A DNA stretch of 64,000 nt from Solibacillus sp040273735 (GCF_040273735.1 NZ_JBELZM010000010.1:79347-143346), one strand, 5' to 3'; positions 9,428-19,311 are shown, counted from the first letter of the stretch. Numbers and translations are program-made. Notes: generated from the letters alone by a model not told the origin.

Positions 9428-9452
9428 TCGCTCTTTTTAGAGCGGCTTTTTA
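9427..9452 (+). terminator. Terminator after major capsid gene
   Basis: GTCGCTCT / AGAGCGGC stem (one wobble) with a TTTT loop and trailing Ts. It begins at the last base of the capsid stop codon, and likely sets the capsid-to-tail expression ratio. Confidence 0.8.
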
Positions 9453-9479
9453 TTATTTAATTTGAGAGGAGTTTTATAG

Positions 9480-9773
9480 ATGGCTTATAAAGTGACATTG
9501 AAAAAACAATCAAAAGTAAACGGGGCTTTCCATTTGCCTGGTCAAACAGTCGAGGTTTCAGATGAGCTATTTGAAGAACTGGATCGCCGCGGTTTAGTCT
9601 CAGATCATGAAGAGTTAGAATCTCAAAACGAAAACAAAGCCCCTTCATACGGTAGTATCACAGAAGATAAAATTCGTGAAAAACTTGATGAATTAGAAGT
9701 GGACCATTCCGAAGCTAAGGATAAAAAAGCCGCATACGCTTTACTGGAAGATGCCTTGAAAGCAGGCGAATAA
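9480..9773 (+). CDS. Phage protein with C-terminal HeH/LEM-like helices
   Basis: A 97-residue protein. The N-terminal ~45 residues form a beta-type module (YKVTLKKQSKVNGAFHLPGQ) as seen in small head-joining proteins. The C-terminal ~40 residues (SITEDKIREKLDELEVDHSE) resemble the HeH/LEM helix-extended-helix fold common in phage head-tail operons. It abuts the connector gene with one base between. The function is inferred to be structural. Confidence 0.55.
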   Translation: MAYKVTLKKQSKVNGAFHLPGQTVEVSDELFEELDRRGLVSDHEELESQNENKAPSYGSITEDKIREKLDELEVDHSEAKDKKAAYALLEDALKAGE

Positions 9774-9774
9774 T

Positions 9775-10107
9775 ATGTGGATCGTATCGGAAGAACAAGT
9801 GAAACATTTCGCTACTTTAGGCAATGTCAAAAAGGTTAATGCTGATTACTATAAAGCAATGCTTCCGCTACTACTTAAAAAAGTGAACGAGGATTACGGT
9901 ACTAAATTCGAGCATACTGACCTACCCGCTAACGTGGAAATCTTTCTGGCGAAAGCCGTAGCATTTTATTCCGGTGCAACTGGACTGAAATCTCGTAAAA
10001 TGGGTTCCGTTTCATATACCTATAGTTTTGACGAATTGCCCGCTACTATTACGGATCTACTGCAGTATTATCGAAAGGCGAAGTATCATGTATTTCGACG
10101 CTGCTGA
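9775..10107 (+). CDS. Head-tail connector protein
   Basis: A 110-residue alpha-helical protein after the capsid genes, in the slot of gp6/gp15-type adaptor proteins that extend the portal ring. Helices around residues 5-35 and 50-75 and a closing helix (ITDLLQYYRKAKYHVFRR) fit that fold. It overlaps the next gene by 20 bases. Confidence 0.65.
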   Translation: MWIVSEEQVKHFATLGNVKKVNADYYKAMLPLLLKKVNEDYGTKFEHTDLPANVEIFLAKAVAFYSGATGLKSRKMGSVSYTYSFDELPATITDLLQYYRKAKYHVFRRC

Positions 10108-10414
10108 TGAATTTCCTCATGTAGTAAAAGTATTGTTGCAGAAACGTGTTCCAGATGGAAGTGGCGGCTCATCATTGAAATGGTTACTTGAAAAAGAAAT
10201 CGACTGCTTTATCGATACACCGACAACCGACCGAATTGTTGAAGCGAGTAAGCTGAATATCATTGTTCATCGGGATATGTTCTGTCCTTATGAAGAAAAC
10301 ATTCCGCCTACAGCACGCATTGAATACGAAAATGTCGAGTATGTCATGAGCGGTGAAGCGGAAGACCAGGGTAGTATGCATGAAATTAATCGTATTCCTT
10401 TAAAGAGGGTGTAG
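10088..10414 (+). CDS. Head closure / head-tail adaptor protein
   Basis: A 108-residue beta-rich protein (VKVLLQKRVPDGSGG, RIEYENVEYVMSGEAEDQ) resembling SPP1 gp16-type stoppers. ATG 10088 is chosen because GAAAGGCG precedes it; an upstream in-frame start at 10028 would add 20 residues read from within the preceding gene without a binding site. Confidence 0.65.
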   Translation: MYFDAADEFPHVVKVLLQKRVPDGSGGSSLKWLLEKEIDCFIDTPTTDRIVEASKLNIIVHRDMFCPYEENIPPTARIEYENVEYVMSGEAEDQGSMHEINRIPLKRV

Positions 10415-10416
10415 TA

Positions 10417-10836
10417 ATGGGGCTAACTCGTTTTGGTGCAAAGTCTTTACAGATTGCCCTTGATAAGTGGGGCGATGATGTAATGGACAGGGTAAAAGAA
10501 ATCATTGTGGAAACCGCATCTATACTGCGCAATGAAGCCATTGTTCGTGCACCTGTTGATACAGGAGACCTAAAGAAGTCAATCGAAATGACGGTTGCAC
10601 CGGGCGGGATGTCAGCTATTGTACATGTCGGTGTCCATTATGCGATTTACATCGAGTACGGGACAGGGATTTATGCAGTGAACGGAAACGGACGGAAAAC
10701 GCCGTGGACGTATTATTCTCAAAAGTTGCAACAGTATGTCCGAACAAACGGTATGGCCGCACAGCCATTCTGGTACCCGGCAGTTGAGAAAGCAAAAGAT
10801 CATTACTATTCGGAGCTTCGGAAGTTAGGAAGGTGA
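10417..10836 (+). CDS. HK97 gp10-like tail completion protein
   Basis: A 139-residue protein with the HK97-gp10 signature: APVDTGDLKKSI near residue 46, then HVGVHYAIYIEYGTG (~68-83) and a late PFWYPAVEKA. Proteins of this family join heads to tails in siphophages. It follows the adaptor gene after two bases. Confidence 0.85.
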   Translation: MGLTRFGAKSLQIALDKWGDDVMDRVKEIIVETASILRNEAIVRAPVDTGDLKKSIEMTVAPGGMSAIVHVGVHYAIYIEYGTGIYAVNGNGRKTPWTYYSQKLQQYVRTNGMAAQPFWYPAVEKAKDHYYSELRKLGR

Positions 10837-10840
10837 TTGT

Positions 10841-11284
10841 ATGTCCGAAATACTTGCTTTGCAAGGCGCGATTGTACAACGCCTTGCGAGCGATACCGAA
10901 CTATTAAAATTAGTGTCTATCGATTTAATGGCAGAAGAAGAAAAGCATATGCGCCTGTATTCTTACATTCCACTTGAAGCAATCAGCCCATATATTCACG
11001 TGGACAATCCTATAGTAGTGCAGGAACATTATCGCCCACAGCTTATACAGGATGTCAGCATCACGCTGCATATGTGGCATGATCAGTCAAAGGACGGGCA
11101 GTACGGCAATACCGTTATCGGCAATATCCTATATGCGGTAAAACAGGCTTTACGCTTTAAGCTATTTCCGGTCGGATATGAAGTGCTTGAAGTGAGAATC
11201 ACGAATCAGCGCATATTTGAAGATGTAAACGCTGACGTAAAGCATGCGGTGCTTACGTTAATTTATAAACTAGAAAAATTATAG
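10841..11284 (+). CDS. Tail terminator protein
   Basis: A 147-residue protein located immediately before the major tail protein gene. The pattern of N-terminal helix (ILALQGAIVQRLASD), central beta sandwich and C-terminal YKLEKL fits SPP1 gp17/DUF3168-type tail terminators, which cap the growing tail tube. There is a GAAGGTGATT binding site upstream. Confidence 0.68.
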   Translation: MSEILALQGAIVQRLASDTELLKLVSIDLMAEEEKHMRLYSYIPLEAISPYIHVDNPIVVQEHYRPQLIQDVSITLHMWHDQSKDGQYGNTVIGNILYAVKQALRFKLFPVGYEVLEVRITNQRIFEDVNADVKHAVLTLIYKLEKL

Positions 11285-11298
11285 GAGGTTTTCCCACC

Positions 11299-11850
11299 GT
11301 GGCAAAATCAAAAATTTTATTGGTGCAAGTGACAGACAATGTTATTGGTGAGCCGGCTTTAATCCCTGGTCTGCAACGTGACCTTGAACACGCAAAAACC
11401 CGTTCAAACACAACAGAAGGTTCAAAAATGGGCTCTATCACACAGTCGGGCGGATTAGCTGAAACAGTTTCCGGTTCATTCCTGTTTAAGCGTGGCGATG
11501 AAGGCCAGAAAGAATTGGAACGTGCAATCGATGAAGCGAAAGAGGTTAAAATTTGGATTATTGATCCCGAGGCAAATGCAGAGGGTACGTATGATTCAAA
11601 GTTTGGCTATGCAGTAATGGGTGACTTCACTCGTTCAATGCCTTATGAGGGTGTAGAAGAAATTTCAGTAGAGATGGCTGTGCAAATTCGTTCTGCAGAT
11701 GGCGTATTCACTGCATTACCAGAAGGTTTAGAAGGCTTTGCAGAATACGGCTTCGAATTACCAGGTGAGTACACAGGCGATCACTTATCACGTACAACAA
11801 CGGGTGAAGCCGGTGCAGCAGCAGCCGGCGTAGAAGGCGAAGGAATCTAG
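11299..11850 (+). CDS. Major tail protein, TP901-1/phi13 type
   Basis: A 183-residue tail tube protein with a GTG start after AGGAGG. The pattern TRSNTTEGSKMGSITQSGG followed by ETVSGSFLFKRGDEGQKELE is typical of TP901-1-like major tail proteins. The Ala/Gly-rich C-terminus (GEAGAAAAGVEGEGI) is a flexible tail. Subunits polymerise as hexameric rings around the tape measure. Confidence 0.88.
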   Translation: MAKSKILLVQVTDNVIGEPALIPGLQRDLEHAKTRSNTTEGSKMGSITQSGGLAETVSGSFLFKRGDEGQKELERAIDEAKEVKIWIIDPEANAEGTYDSKFGYAVMGDFTRSMPYEGVEEISVEMAVQIRSADGVFTALPEGLEGFAEYGFELPGEYTGDHLSRTTTGEAGAAAAGVEGEGI

Positions 11851-11860
11851 TAATAGTACA

Positions 11861-11886
11861 GAGTGGGCATATGCTCACTCTTTTTT
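11861..11886 (+). terminator. Terminator after major tail protein gene
   Basis: Near-perfect palindrome GAGTGGGCAT/ATGCTCACTC followed by six T. It separates high-level tube expression from the chaperone and tape genes. Confidence 0.85.
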
Positions 11887-11922
11887 CATACTTAAAAACC
11901 AAATGAAAGAAGGACTCTAACC

Positions 11923-12420
11923 ATGATTTTAAAAATTAAAGATACAGAATTTGAACTGAAGTTTTCAATTATGCTGGATAAAGCTCTGAACAAGCACGTA
12001 AAAGACGAGGATGTTGATTCAAAAGGGCGCAATAAAGTTTCGGGCGGTATCGCAAAAGTACTTCCGGAGTTAATTGACCAGGACGTTGATATGCTCGCAA
12101 CAGTGATTGATGTTGCAAACAAACTCAAGCCGAAAGATAAACAATTCAAAGGGAACTTTGATGATATTTTAGAAGCGATTGACGATCGTATGAATGAAGA
12201 TGAAGACGCAACAAAAATCTTTTCGGAAGTATTTGAGGCTATCGACAGCTCAGCTTTTTCTCGCAACGAGTTGAAGAAATTCGCCGACAACATGTTATTA
12301 GTAAAAGAGATGCGTTCAGACGAATTGGACGAAAACAAAGCGAACTTAATGATCAAACGTCTCAACTCAAGCTATCAGGCAATCACAGGCAACACACTGG
12401 TGGAAGTAGAAACGGACTAA
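11923..12420 (+). CDS. Tail assembly chaperone (G-like)
   Basis: A 165-residue acidic helical protein directly upstream of the tape measure region. Composition and position fit the phage TAC group that coats the tape measure during tail assembly. The -1 frame is open through its last ~40 codons and continues into the next ORF, the usual arrangement for a programmed frameshift to a longer chaperone form. Confidence 0.8.
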   Translation: MILKIKDTEFELKFSIMLDKALNKHVKDEDVDSKGRNKVSGGIAKVLPELIDQDVDMLATVIDVANKLKPKDKQFKGNFDDILEAIDDRMNEDEDATKIFSEVFEAIDSSAFSRNELKKFADNMLLVKEMRSDELDENKANLMIKRLNSSYQAITGNTLVEVETD

Positions 12421-12452
12421 CATACGATGAATTAGAACGTGAAACGGCCCGT

Positions 12453-12764
12453 GTGCTCGGATTATATGATGATGAGGTGTTTTACAGGTGGACGTTTAAA
12501 GAGTGGGTTAATCGCATGCAGGGCGCACGTTTAGCAGAAATCGATAAACACGAGCGAGCAATTGAAGCGGCATGGGTGAGCGGTATTGTAGCTCGGGTGC
12601 AAAAACCAAAGTCGCCTAATAAATATTTTGATGCGAAAAAAGCACGACATATTCTTTTAAATGGTTCTACTTCACAGGAAAAGGTTGATTTCACATTATA
12701 CGACCGAGCTAAAGAAGGTCTTAAAAAGTTTGATTGGAAAGCGAATTATACACCTAAGAAATAG
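12453..12764 (+). CDS. Tail chaperone extension (GT-like), probably a -1 frameshift product
   Basis: The coordinates give the downstream part from its first in-frame GTG. No convincing ribosome binding site precedes that codon. The same frame is open from at least 12300, through the end of the chaperone, to the stop at 12764. I infer translation by a -1 frameshift from the upstream gene. The product is basic and helical (FKEWVNRMQGARLAEIDKHER...), like the T domain that binds the tape measure. Confidence 0.7.
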   Translation: MLGLYDDEVFYRWTFKEWVNRMQGARLAEIDKHERAIEAAWVSGIVARVQKPKSPNKYFDAKKARHILLNGSTSQEKVDFTLYDRAKEGLKKFDWKANYTPKK

Positions 12765-12779
12765 TAGGAGGTGAGTGCA

Positions 12780-15700
12780 ATGGTTGAACGCTTTGAAGCC
12801 CATATTGGGGCTAATATTCGAGAATTTAAGCGTAAAATGAAAGAAGTTGATCGTGAAGTACGGGATTTAGCATCAGGCGTTGATGTTGATTTAGACTTGG
12901 CAACAACTGAATTTTATACGGAAATGAAAGCAGTTAAAAGTGAGTTGAAAGGCCTTGAAAATAAGGATTTACGCTTACAAGTAGAACTTGCCTATCTTGA
13001 ATTTAAGCGCCAACTGGCGGAGCTATACATGATTGCGGAAACATTAGATGACTATGATATAGACATCGAAATTGATGCAATTACAACCGAGTTCCATAAG
13101 AAGCTGTTAAAAGCAAAAGCACTTGCACAAGGTTTAAGCGGAGAAATTGACATAGAGCTAGACCTCGATACATCTCGTTTTAACCGTGCTTATGCATTAG
13201 CTATGGCTAAAGTGGCAGCACTCGATATGAAATACTTAACGGTTCACCTAAGAGCGGATTATACCCGTTTCCAGAACACAATGGCGAGAGTAGCTTCTCA
13301 GATGCGGAACTGGGGAGAAATCTTAAGCACGCAGTTTACAGGAGCCTTAATTTCACTAATCCCTACACTTACACCTATTATTAGTACTTTAGTTGGCTTA
13401 CTAGGCTCTCTCGGAGTCATGATTGGTGTCATGGGCGGACAGCTGTTGATCATGGCTGGTGCAATTAGTGCAACTGCATTTGCTTTTGTGGGACTTGCAG
13501 CAGTCGCTATTCCGACAATTAAAGGCATATTTGATGAAACAGCAAAACTAACCTCAGCTCAGCAGGAAGCAAAAGACGCATGGGATAGTTTTGTAGCGGT
13601 TTATGATGAACTGGTTGCTAAAACCGAAGGCGCAGTATTGAGTGCATTCACGAGTGCAATGCAAGGTGCTGCAACTATTTTAAAATCACTTGAACCAATG
13701 GTACTCTCTGTAGCAGATGCGGCAGCAGAATTAATGGATTCGTTTAATAGAGCCGTAAATACGGAGCCTATCCAATCAATATTTGACGCATTTAATGAAT
13801 TTAGTGCAGATATTTTTGTGAATATGGTAGAGGGCATCGGACATTTTATCGCGGGTCTAGGATCAATGATGGCGGCTCTTCTTCCTGCCGGTCTACAATG
13901 GTCAGAAACCTTCAATGAGATGATGGAAACATTCTCGAATTGGGCAGCCGCTTTAGGAGAGAACGAGAAATTCCAAGCATTTATTGCATATGTCCAAGAA
14001 AACATGCCGTTAATTAGTCAGCTATTTGGCGATATGATTGTCGGCATCACTGAATTTTTCAGCGCATTTAGCGGTATGGGCGCGGACTTTATCAAAGGAT
14101 TAGCTGAAATGATGGAAGGCTTTAGAGAATGGGCTTCTGAACTGAAAAACAATCAGTCGTTCCAGGATTTTACCGCCTACATTATTGAATCGACACCAAG
14201 AGTGCTTGATCTAATTAGTAACCTAACGGATTTCATCGTGAATTTAGGAAAAGCAATGCAGCCGTTTGGTGATGCCGTATTAGATTTAGCAAACTGGTTC
14301 CTTGAACTATTTAATAGTGTGATGGAGTCAAGTGACGCGTTCAGTTTCCTTGTCGGTGCAATTCCTACTGTTATTGGTGGCTTCATGCTGTTATTAACGC
14401 CAGTTACGATGTTTATTACTTTATTCGGTAAAAATATTGTGAACGCTATTCAAATCGCAAGCGGAATGTTTAAAAGTGTCGGATCAGTTATCGCTCGTTT
14501 AGCACCGCATTTCGGAATCTTAATTGACGACGTTCTACGTGTTATCGGGGTAGTGACGAACCTAGCAGGCAAAGCCTTACCTTGGTTAGTTCGAGGTTTT
14601 GGGTTGCTTACCGGGCCTGTTGGAGTCGCTATTGCAATTATTACAACACTCATCACAATTGGTGTTGCTTTATATAAAAACTGGGATGAGATTAGTGCAT
14701 GGGCTTCTAAAACTTGGTCTTCCGTTAAAAAGACTATTTCCGATGCTATGACGAATGTGAAGCAGTCCATTGAGACGAAATGGGGCGAAGCAGTCGCATT
14801 CCTGAAAGGCATTAACCTATCGAAGATCGGCGAATACATCATGCAAGGGCTTGCGAATGGAATTGATGCCGGGCTCGGATGGGTAAAAAGCAAGGTCGAA
14901 GGTTTAGGAGGAATGATACCAGGTTGGTTAATGAAAGTACTTGGCATTCACTCTCCGTCACGTGTCATGGCCGATATAGCAAAATGGATTCCTGCGGGTG
15001 TTGCAAAAGGGATCACAGATAATATTAATAAGGTTAAGCAAGCTACGAAAATGATGTCGAATGCGGTTACGCTTGATTTTAGTGTTAATACCAACAAGCT
15101 TTCTTCTTCCTATAAAAACTTGTCGAGTATTATTCAGACTACTGCAAAAGCTAATCAGCGAGCGGTAAAAGAAACAACGAAAGTAAACGGTAAAACAGTT
15201 ACCACATATCTGAAAAAGTCGAATGCAGAACGATATGAGGCTTTCGAGAGTGCTCTATCTGAACATAAAAAGTTCAATAATGTGAGCGTACAATACGAAC
15301 GCACGTATTGGTTGGATGCAGCCAAGCATTTGAAAACAGGCAGTGCTGCCAGACGTAAAGCACTGGAAAACGCCAATGCGGCTGAAGCACAAATGCAACA
15401 AGAGAAATTTGAAAAAGAAATAAAGTTTGTCGACGCTGCGCGTGAATACGGTGTGCTGTCTCTTCGTGATCAGATTCGAGCGTATCAGGATTATATGAAA
15501 GAATATAAAGTAGGTTCGGACCAGCAAATTGCTTATGAAGAACTTCTTTACGGCAAGAAAAAAGAGCTTTTTGAAAACCTGAAAGATATTGCTGCTGACT
15601 ACGCATCCCGTGTCCAGGATGTGTATAAAAAATTAGCTGATGAAGAACAAAAGCTCCGCGATGAGTACCAGAAGACATATGAAGCCCGTAGAGATACGTT

Positions 15701-16508
15701 AGCTAATACTTGGGGTCTCTTCGATGAAGTGAAGCTCACTGAGATGGTGACGTATAAAGAAGATGGCACGGTTGATAAACAAATCGACCTTATCGGAAAT
15801 ATGCGTCAGCAAGTGAGTACTCTGTCCAATTGGATGAATGACATCTTCCGACTTCAAAACTTTGGGCTTGATGAAGCGCTACTGGATGAATTGCGTGCAA
15901 TGGGTCCAAAAGCGGCCGCAGAGATTAATGCGCTTGCGAATATGTCTTCTCAACAATTAGGCGAGTATGAGATGCTCTGGAAAGCAAAAATGGAGCTTGC
16001 AGGGAAACAGGCGGCTTCTGAATTAGCTGGAGCACGTGAGGAAATGGAGAAAGAAATCACTTCTTTACGTGAAAATGCAATGGGTGAAATCGAAAAATTG
16101 CGAAATGAAATGCTCTCTGGAATCGATAAAATGGTCAACGGTACGAATGATGGATTCAACGTCCTCAATAAAACGTTACCTGAGATTGGGCGCGAAGCAA
16201 TTAAAGGGTTAATCAACGGATTAAATTCTATGAACGGCCAGTTAAAATCGACGGCACAAAAGTTAGCAAATGACGTAAGTTCTTCGCTAACTAGCATTTT
16301 AAGCGGCGGCACGTATAACCCGAATTTAAATTTAGTAGCGCCAGGTATTAATACACGTTCCGTGATTGATACAAGCGTGCACAGCGAAGCAGAACTGAAG
16401 CAAAGCCCTGTTAATGTGAATATCACTTCTACATGGACAGGTGACGACGTAAAGTTCTGGATTGATGAGCAGGATGCAACAAATGCGCGGTTAAACATTA
16501 AAAAGTAG
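12780..16508 (+). CDS. Tail tape measure protein
   Basis: A 1242-residue protein, the longest in the window. ATG 12780 lies eight bases after AGGAGGTGAG; the GTG at 12771 is within that site. It has an N-terminal alternating helical region, strongly hydrophobic segments around residues 190-260 and 520-660 (ALISLIPTLTPIISTLVGLL is one), then the conserved C-terminal-type motif GIHSPSRVMADIAKWIPAG near 724. A long charged coiled-coil tail follows. It sets tail length and helps DNA entry through the membrane. At the usual ~1.5 angstrom per residue the tail would be near 190 nm. No obvious peptidase domain is visible. Confidence 0.92.
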   Translation: MVERFEAHIGANIREFKRKMKEVDREVRDLASGVDVDLDLATTEFYTEMKAVKSELKGLENKDLRLQVELAYLEFKRQLAELYMIAETLDDYDIDIEIDAITTEFHKKLLKAKALAQGLSGEIDIELDLDTSRFNRAYALAMAKVAALDMKYLTVHLRADYTRFQNTMARVASQMRNWGEILSTQFTGALISLIPTLTPIISTLVGLLGSLGVMIGVMGGQLLIMAGAISATAFAFVGLAAVAIPTIKGIFDETAKLTSAQQEAKDAWDSFVAVYDELVAKTEGAVLSAFTSAMQGAATILKSLEPMVLSVADAAAELMDSFNRAVNTEPIQSIFDAFNEFSADIFVNMVEGIGHFIAGLGSMMAALLPAGLQWSETFNEMMETFSNWAAALGENEKFQAFIAYVQENMPLISQLFGDMIVGITEFFSAFSGMGADFIKGLAEMMEGFREWASELKNNQSFQDFTAYIIESTPRVLDLISNLTDFIVNLGKAMQPFGDAVLDLANWFLELFNSVMESSDAFSFLVGAIPTVIGGFMLLLTPVTMFITLFGKNIVNAIQIASGMFKSVGSVIARLAPHFGILIDDVLRVIGVVTNLAGKALPWLVRGFGLLTGPVGVAIAIITTLITIGVALYKNWDEISAWASKTWSSVKKTISDAMTNVKQSIETKWGEAVAFLKGINLSKIGEYIMQGLANGIDAGLGWVKSKVEGLGGMIPGWLMKVLGIHSPSRVMADIAKWIPAGVAKGITDNINKVKQATKMMSNAVTLDFSVNTNKLSSSYKNLSSIIQTTAKANQRAVKETTKVNGKTVTTYLKKSNAERYEAFESALSEHKKFNNVSVQYERTYWLDAAKHLKTGSAARRKALENANAAEAQMQQEKFEKEIKFVDAAREYGVLSLRDQIRAYQDYMKEYKVGSDQQIAYEELLYGKKKELFENLKDIAADYASRVQDVYKKLADEEQKLRDEYQKTYEARRDTLANTWGLFDEVKLTEMVTYKEDGTVDKQIDLIGNMRQQVSTLSNWMNDIFRLQNFGLDEALLDELRAMGPKAAAEINALANMSSQQLGEYEMLWKAKMELAGKQAASELAGAREEMEKEITSLRENAMGEIEKLRNEMLSGIDKMVNGTNDGFNVLNKTLPEIGREAIKGLINGLNSMNGQLKSTAQKLANDVSSSLTSILSGGTYNPNLNLVAPGINTRSVIDTSVHSEAELKQSPVNVNITSTWTGDDVKFWIDEQDATNARLNIKK

Positions 16509-16518
16509 GAGGTGCCGT

Positions 16519-17421
16519 ATGGCAATTATCGAGAAATTAGACGGGAGCCGTTATGATTTAACAAAATACGGCATCCCTCTTTTGAAGGTGAATCCAGTCG
16601 ACATTATCTACGATTCTGAAAATGTAAGAGGACGACCTGGGCGTAATCGTACTGATCGTTATCATGGTGTACGCAAACTACAGTTGACGATGCTTTTAAA
16701 TGCTAAAAGCGAAACAGATACCATCATCCTCCGGGATAAGCTTGCTGCTATTCTGGATGATGTAGAAGATTTTTATCTCTATGAGCAAGTGTCTAAAGGA
16801 TATAAGTTTGAACTGCCAGGCGAGACCTCCTTTAAAACATCTATTGACCAATTACAATGGCATCCTCATATGTACAAACGTTGGAGAGTTGAGCGGATCA
16901 ATAATGATGGAATTGAGTGGGATGGATATAGAGGGAAACGCGTAATAGAGTTTGAAACGTCTGACTTACCGTATGCGGAAACGCCTTTTACTTCACTTGA
17001 TATACAGTCAATGGAGAAATCGTGGCTTGATGGTCGTTTAGCTTGGCAGTTAGGAGTTGCCGACTGGAACAACCCGTTGCCAAGTTACACATTCAATTCC
17101 AATACATTTAATGTGCTAAACGGTGGAAATGTAAAAGTGGACCCGCGTTGTATGCCGTTGAAAATCATATTAAAAGGCTCGTTTAGCTCAAATGCAACCA
17201 TCCGTAACAATACAACCGGAGAGGTATTTATCTATAAAGGTTCACTTACATCAAGTGACACGTTGGTCCTTGACCGTATTAGTTATTTAAAAAACGGCGC
17301 TCACATCACAGGATCCACCAATAAAAAATTAATAAGTTTAGCAAAAGGAAACAACAGCTTTTCGGTGAGCGGCGGTACGGTCACATCGATTAGTTTTGAG
17401 TTTCCTTTTTACTATTTATAA
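16519..17421 (+). CDS. Distal tail protein (Dit-like)
   Basis: A 300-residue phage tail family protein immediately after the tape measure gene, the canonical Dit slot. The N-terminal ~130 residues (YHGVRKLQLTMLLNAKSETD) fit the Dit ring domain, and the C-terminal part is beta-rich and could hold a carbohydrate-binding-like insert. It forms the hub between tube and baseplate. AGGAGG is upstream. Confidence 0.78.
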   Translation: MAIIEKLDGSRYDLTKYGIPLLKVNPVDIIYDSENVRGRPGRNRTDRYHGVRKLQLTMLLNAKSETDTIILRDKLAAILDDVEDFYLYEQVSKGYKFELPGETSFKTSIDQLQWHPHMYKRWRVERINNDGIEWDGYRGKRVIEFETSDLPYAETPFTSLDIQSMEKSWLDGRLAWQLGVADWNNPLPSYTFNSNTFNVLNGGNVKVDPRCMPLKIILKGSFSSNATIRNNTTGEVFIYKGSLTSSDTLVLDRISYLKNGAHITGSTNKKLISLAKGNNSFSVSGGTVTSISFEFPFYYL

Positions 17422-17433
17422 GGAGGTATCGAC

Positions 17434-19311
17434 ATGTCAAATCAATTTCCTTTAAACGAAACACGTTCTCCTATTGACCCGAATACATGGGATGAAATGA
17501 ATGAGAACTGGGATCGTATAAGATCTTATTTGCGTTTTTTAGAACGGCAAATTAAGTTTTTAGCTGGTGGTAATGAAATCGATGATATTCTTCTTCGAAT
17601 TGATACCGCTATTGCTAATGCTGAAAGTGCTACAGCGGATGTAAATCAAGCGAAACAAGAAATCGAAATGATTTTAAGTGATCTGACCACATTAGTATCA
17701 AGCGCCGAAGCTGCTACGAACAATGCAAATACAGCGGCAAGCAATGCAAATTCATTAACCTCTGCATTAACCTCATTAAAAACGGAATTAGAGACATTGC
17801 AGACGAATTTAAACGGCATTGTGCAAGCTGAAGCGCAACGATTATCTAACGAAACAAACCGCACAAATGCAGAACAAGTACGTGCTACTGACGAAACTAC
17901 ACGTAGAGAAAATGAAGCTGCCCGTGTATTAAAAGAACAATCGCGAGAAACCGCTGAACAAAATCGTACATCAACATTCGATGCGCAAATGCTAACTGCA
18001 GAACAAAAAATAACAATGATGCAGTATTTAATCGATAACTTGAAGTCCTATGATTTCGATTTAAACGCAACTTATAACTTCCCAAATTTAATTAAATGGA
18101 ATGGAAGCACATTTATTACCCTTCAGGAAGTCACAGGTCTTACTCCGGTTGACGATGGCATTAATTATCGTTTGGTTGCGCAACGGGGTGTAGATGGAAC
18201 AGGTGCGGTGTCTAGCGTCAATGGTAACGGTCCAGATGCTAACGGAAACGTTGAAGTTATAATGGCCTTGGTTAATAACTTAGTTTCGGATTCAACGTCT
18301 GCTGGACTAACTGCCGCACAAGGCAAAGTATTAAAAGTATTATTGGATAGCTTGCAACAAGCATTTAATTCCCATGTTAATGATATAGATAATCCACATG
18401 GCGTTACAGCTGAACAATTAGCGCTTGGCAATCTTCAAAACTTCGGTATAGCTACACAAGTTGAAGCAGAAGATGGCACATCTACAACGAAATACATGAC
18501 ACCGCAGCGTACAAAACAAGCAGTAGACAAGGCTTTAGGTCCTGCGGATACGCATATGTCCGACCAAAATATACACGTCACAAAGGCTAAACAAGAGTTG
18601 TGGGACCGCTATACGATTCAATCGGCAATCGAAAATATGCAGGGAACTGTTAAAACTCCCAACCAATACCGAACACAAAGCAATACAGGAACTAGATCCG
18701 GTACAGGTACAGTATTTAGAGAGTTCAACAATAATACTACGCTAGTCGGAATGCCTCCTAAATTCGCTATGATTGAAACAATCGTTCCATGGACAGACAG
18801 TTCCGGCGGTGTTGTTAATCAGACAGCTTATGGCTCAGACGGAGGGGTTTACAGGCGCATTGAAACATCTGCAGGCTCTAACACATGGGGAGCATGGGGT
18901 ATGGTTGTGACTTCCGTAAACGGTCGTGCTAGAACTGAGTATAACCTTTACACAGGTTCTATAGAGGTTGGTACAGTAAATTTGTCGGTGAATGCGGGAT
19001 TCCCGAATTTAAAAGCTTATGATGAAGTGATTGTATTCGGAATAACTAATAACGGTGGAGCTTTCACATTCAAAAGGCATACTCACGTTATTGTCACTAG
19101 TTTGGTTAGTGACATCTATGCTAGTGACCTCAATCAATCAGTTTTATTTCTAGGTGGAAGCCTTCCCGACCATTATTGGTTGCGCTATTCATTAGACTTA
19201 TTGAATAACACTTTGAGTATAAATTACAACCGCGCTGTGATAACCGGAAATGGTACAGAAAACCCAAGCCAAAACTATATTACAAGGATTGTAGGTGTTA
19301 AATATGCTTAA
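17434..19311 (+). CDS. Tail fibre / receptor-binding protein
   Basis: A 625-residue modular protein. Residues ~45-190 form an Ala/Asn/Glu-rich trimeric coiled coil (NAESATADVNQAKQEIEMIL; RLSNETNRTNAEQVRATDE). A Gly-rich hinge (DGTGAVSSVNGNGPDANGN) follows at ~250. HVNDIDNPHGVTAEQLALG is a repeat common in phage tail fibres. A pyocin-knob-like segment (~405-490, GGVYRRIETSAGSNTWGAWG) and a beta-rich tip complete it. It is expected to bind the cell-surface receptor. It lies before the Tal-like gene, the reverse of the commonest order. Confidence 0.8.
   Translation: MSNQFPLNETRSPIDPNTWDEMNENWDRIRSYLRFLERQIKFLAGGNEIDDILLRIDTAIANAESATADVNQAKQEIEMILSDLTTLVSSAEAATNNANTAASNANSLTSALTSLKTELETLQTNLNGIVQAEAQRLSNETNRTNAEQVRATDETTRRENEAARVLKEQSRETAEQNRTSTFDAQMLTAEQKITMMQYLIDNLKSYDFDLNATYNFPNLIKWNGSTFITLQEVTGLTPVDDGINYRLVAQRGVDGTGAVSSVNGNGPDANGNVEVIMALVNNLVSDSTSAGLTAAQGKVLKVLLDSLQQAFNSHVNDIDNPHGVTAEQLALGNLQNFGIATQVEAEDGTSTTKYMTPQRTKQAVDKALGPADTHMSDQNIHVTKAKQELWDRYTIQSAIENMQGTVKTPNQYRTQSNTGTRSGTGTVFREFNNNTTLVGMPPKFAMIETIVPWTDSSGGVVNQTAYGSDGGVYRRIETSAGSNTWGAWGMVVTSVNGRARTEYNLYTGSIEVGTVNLSVNAGFPNLKAYDEVIVFGITNNGGAFTFKRHTHVIVTSLVSDIYASDLNQSVLFLGGSLPDHYWLRYSLDLLNNTLSINYNRAVITGNGTENPSQNYITRIVGVKYA

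Noticed and set aside
13601..14947. Long minus-strand ORFs inside the tape measure gene
   Set aside because: They are antisense shadows of a strongly coding plus-strand gene and have no binding sites.
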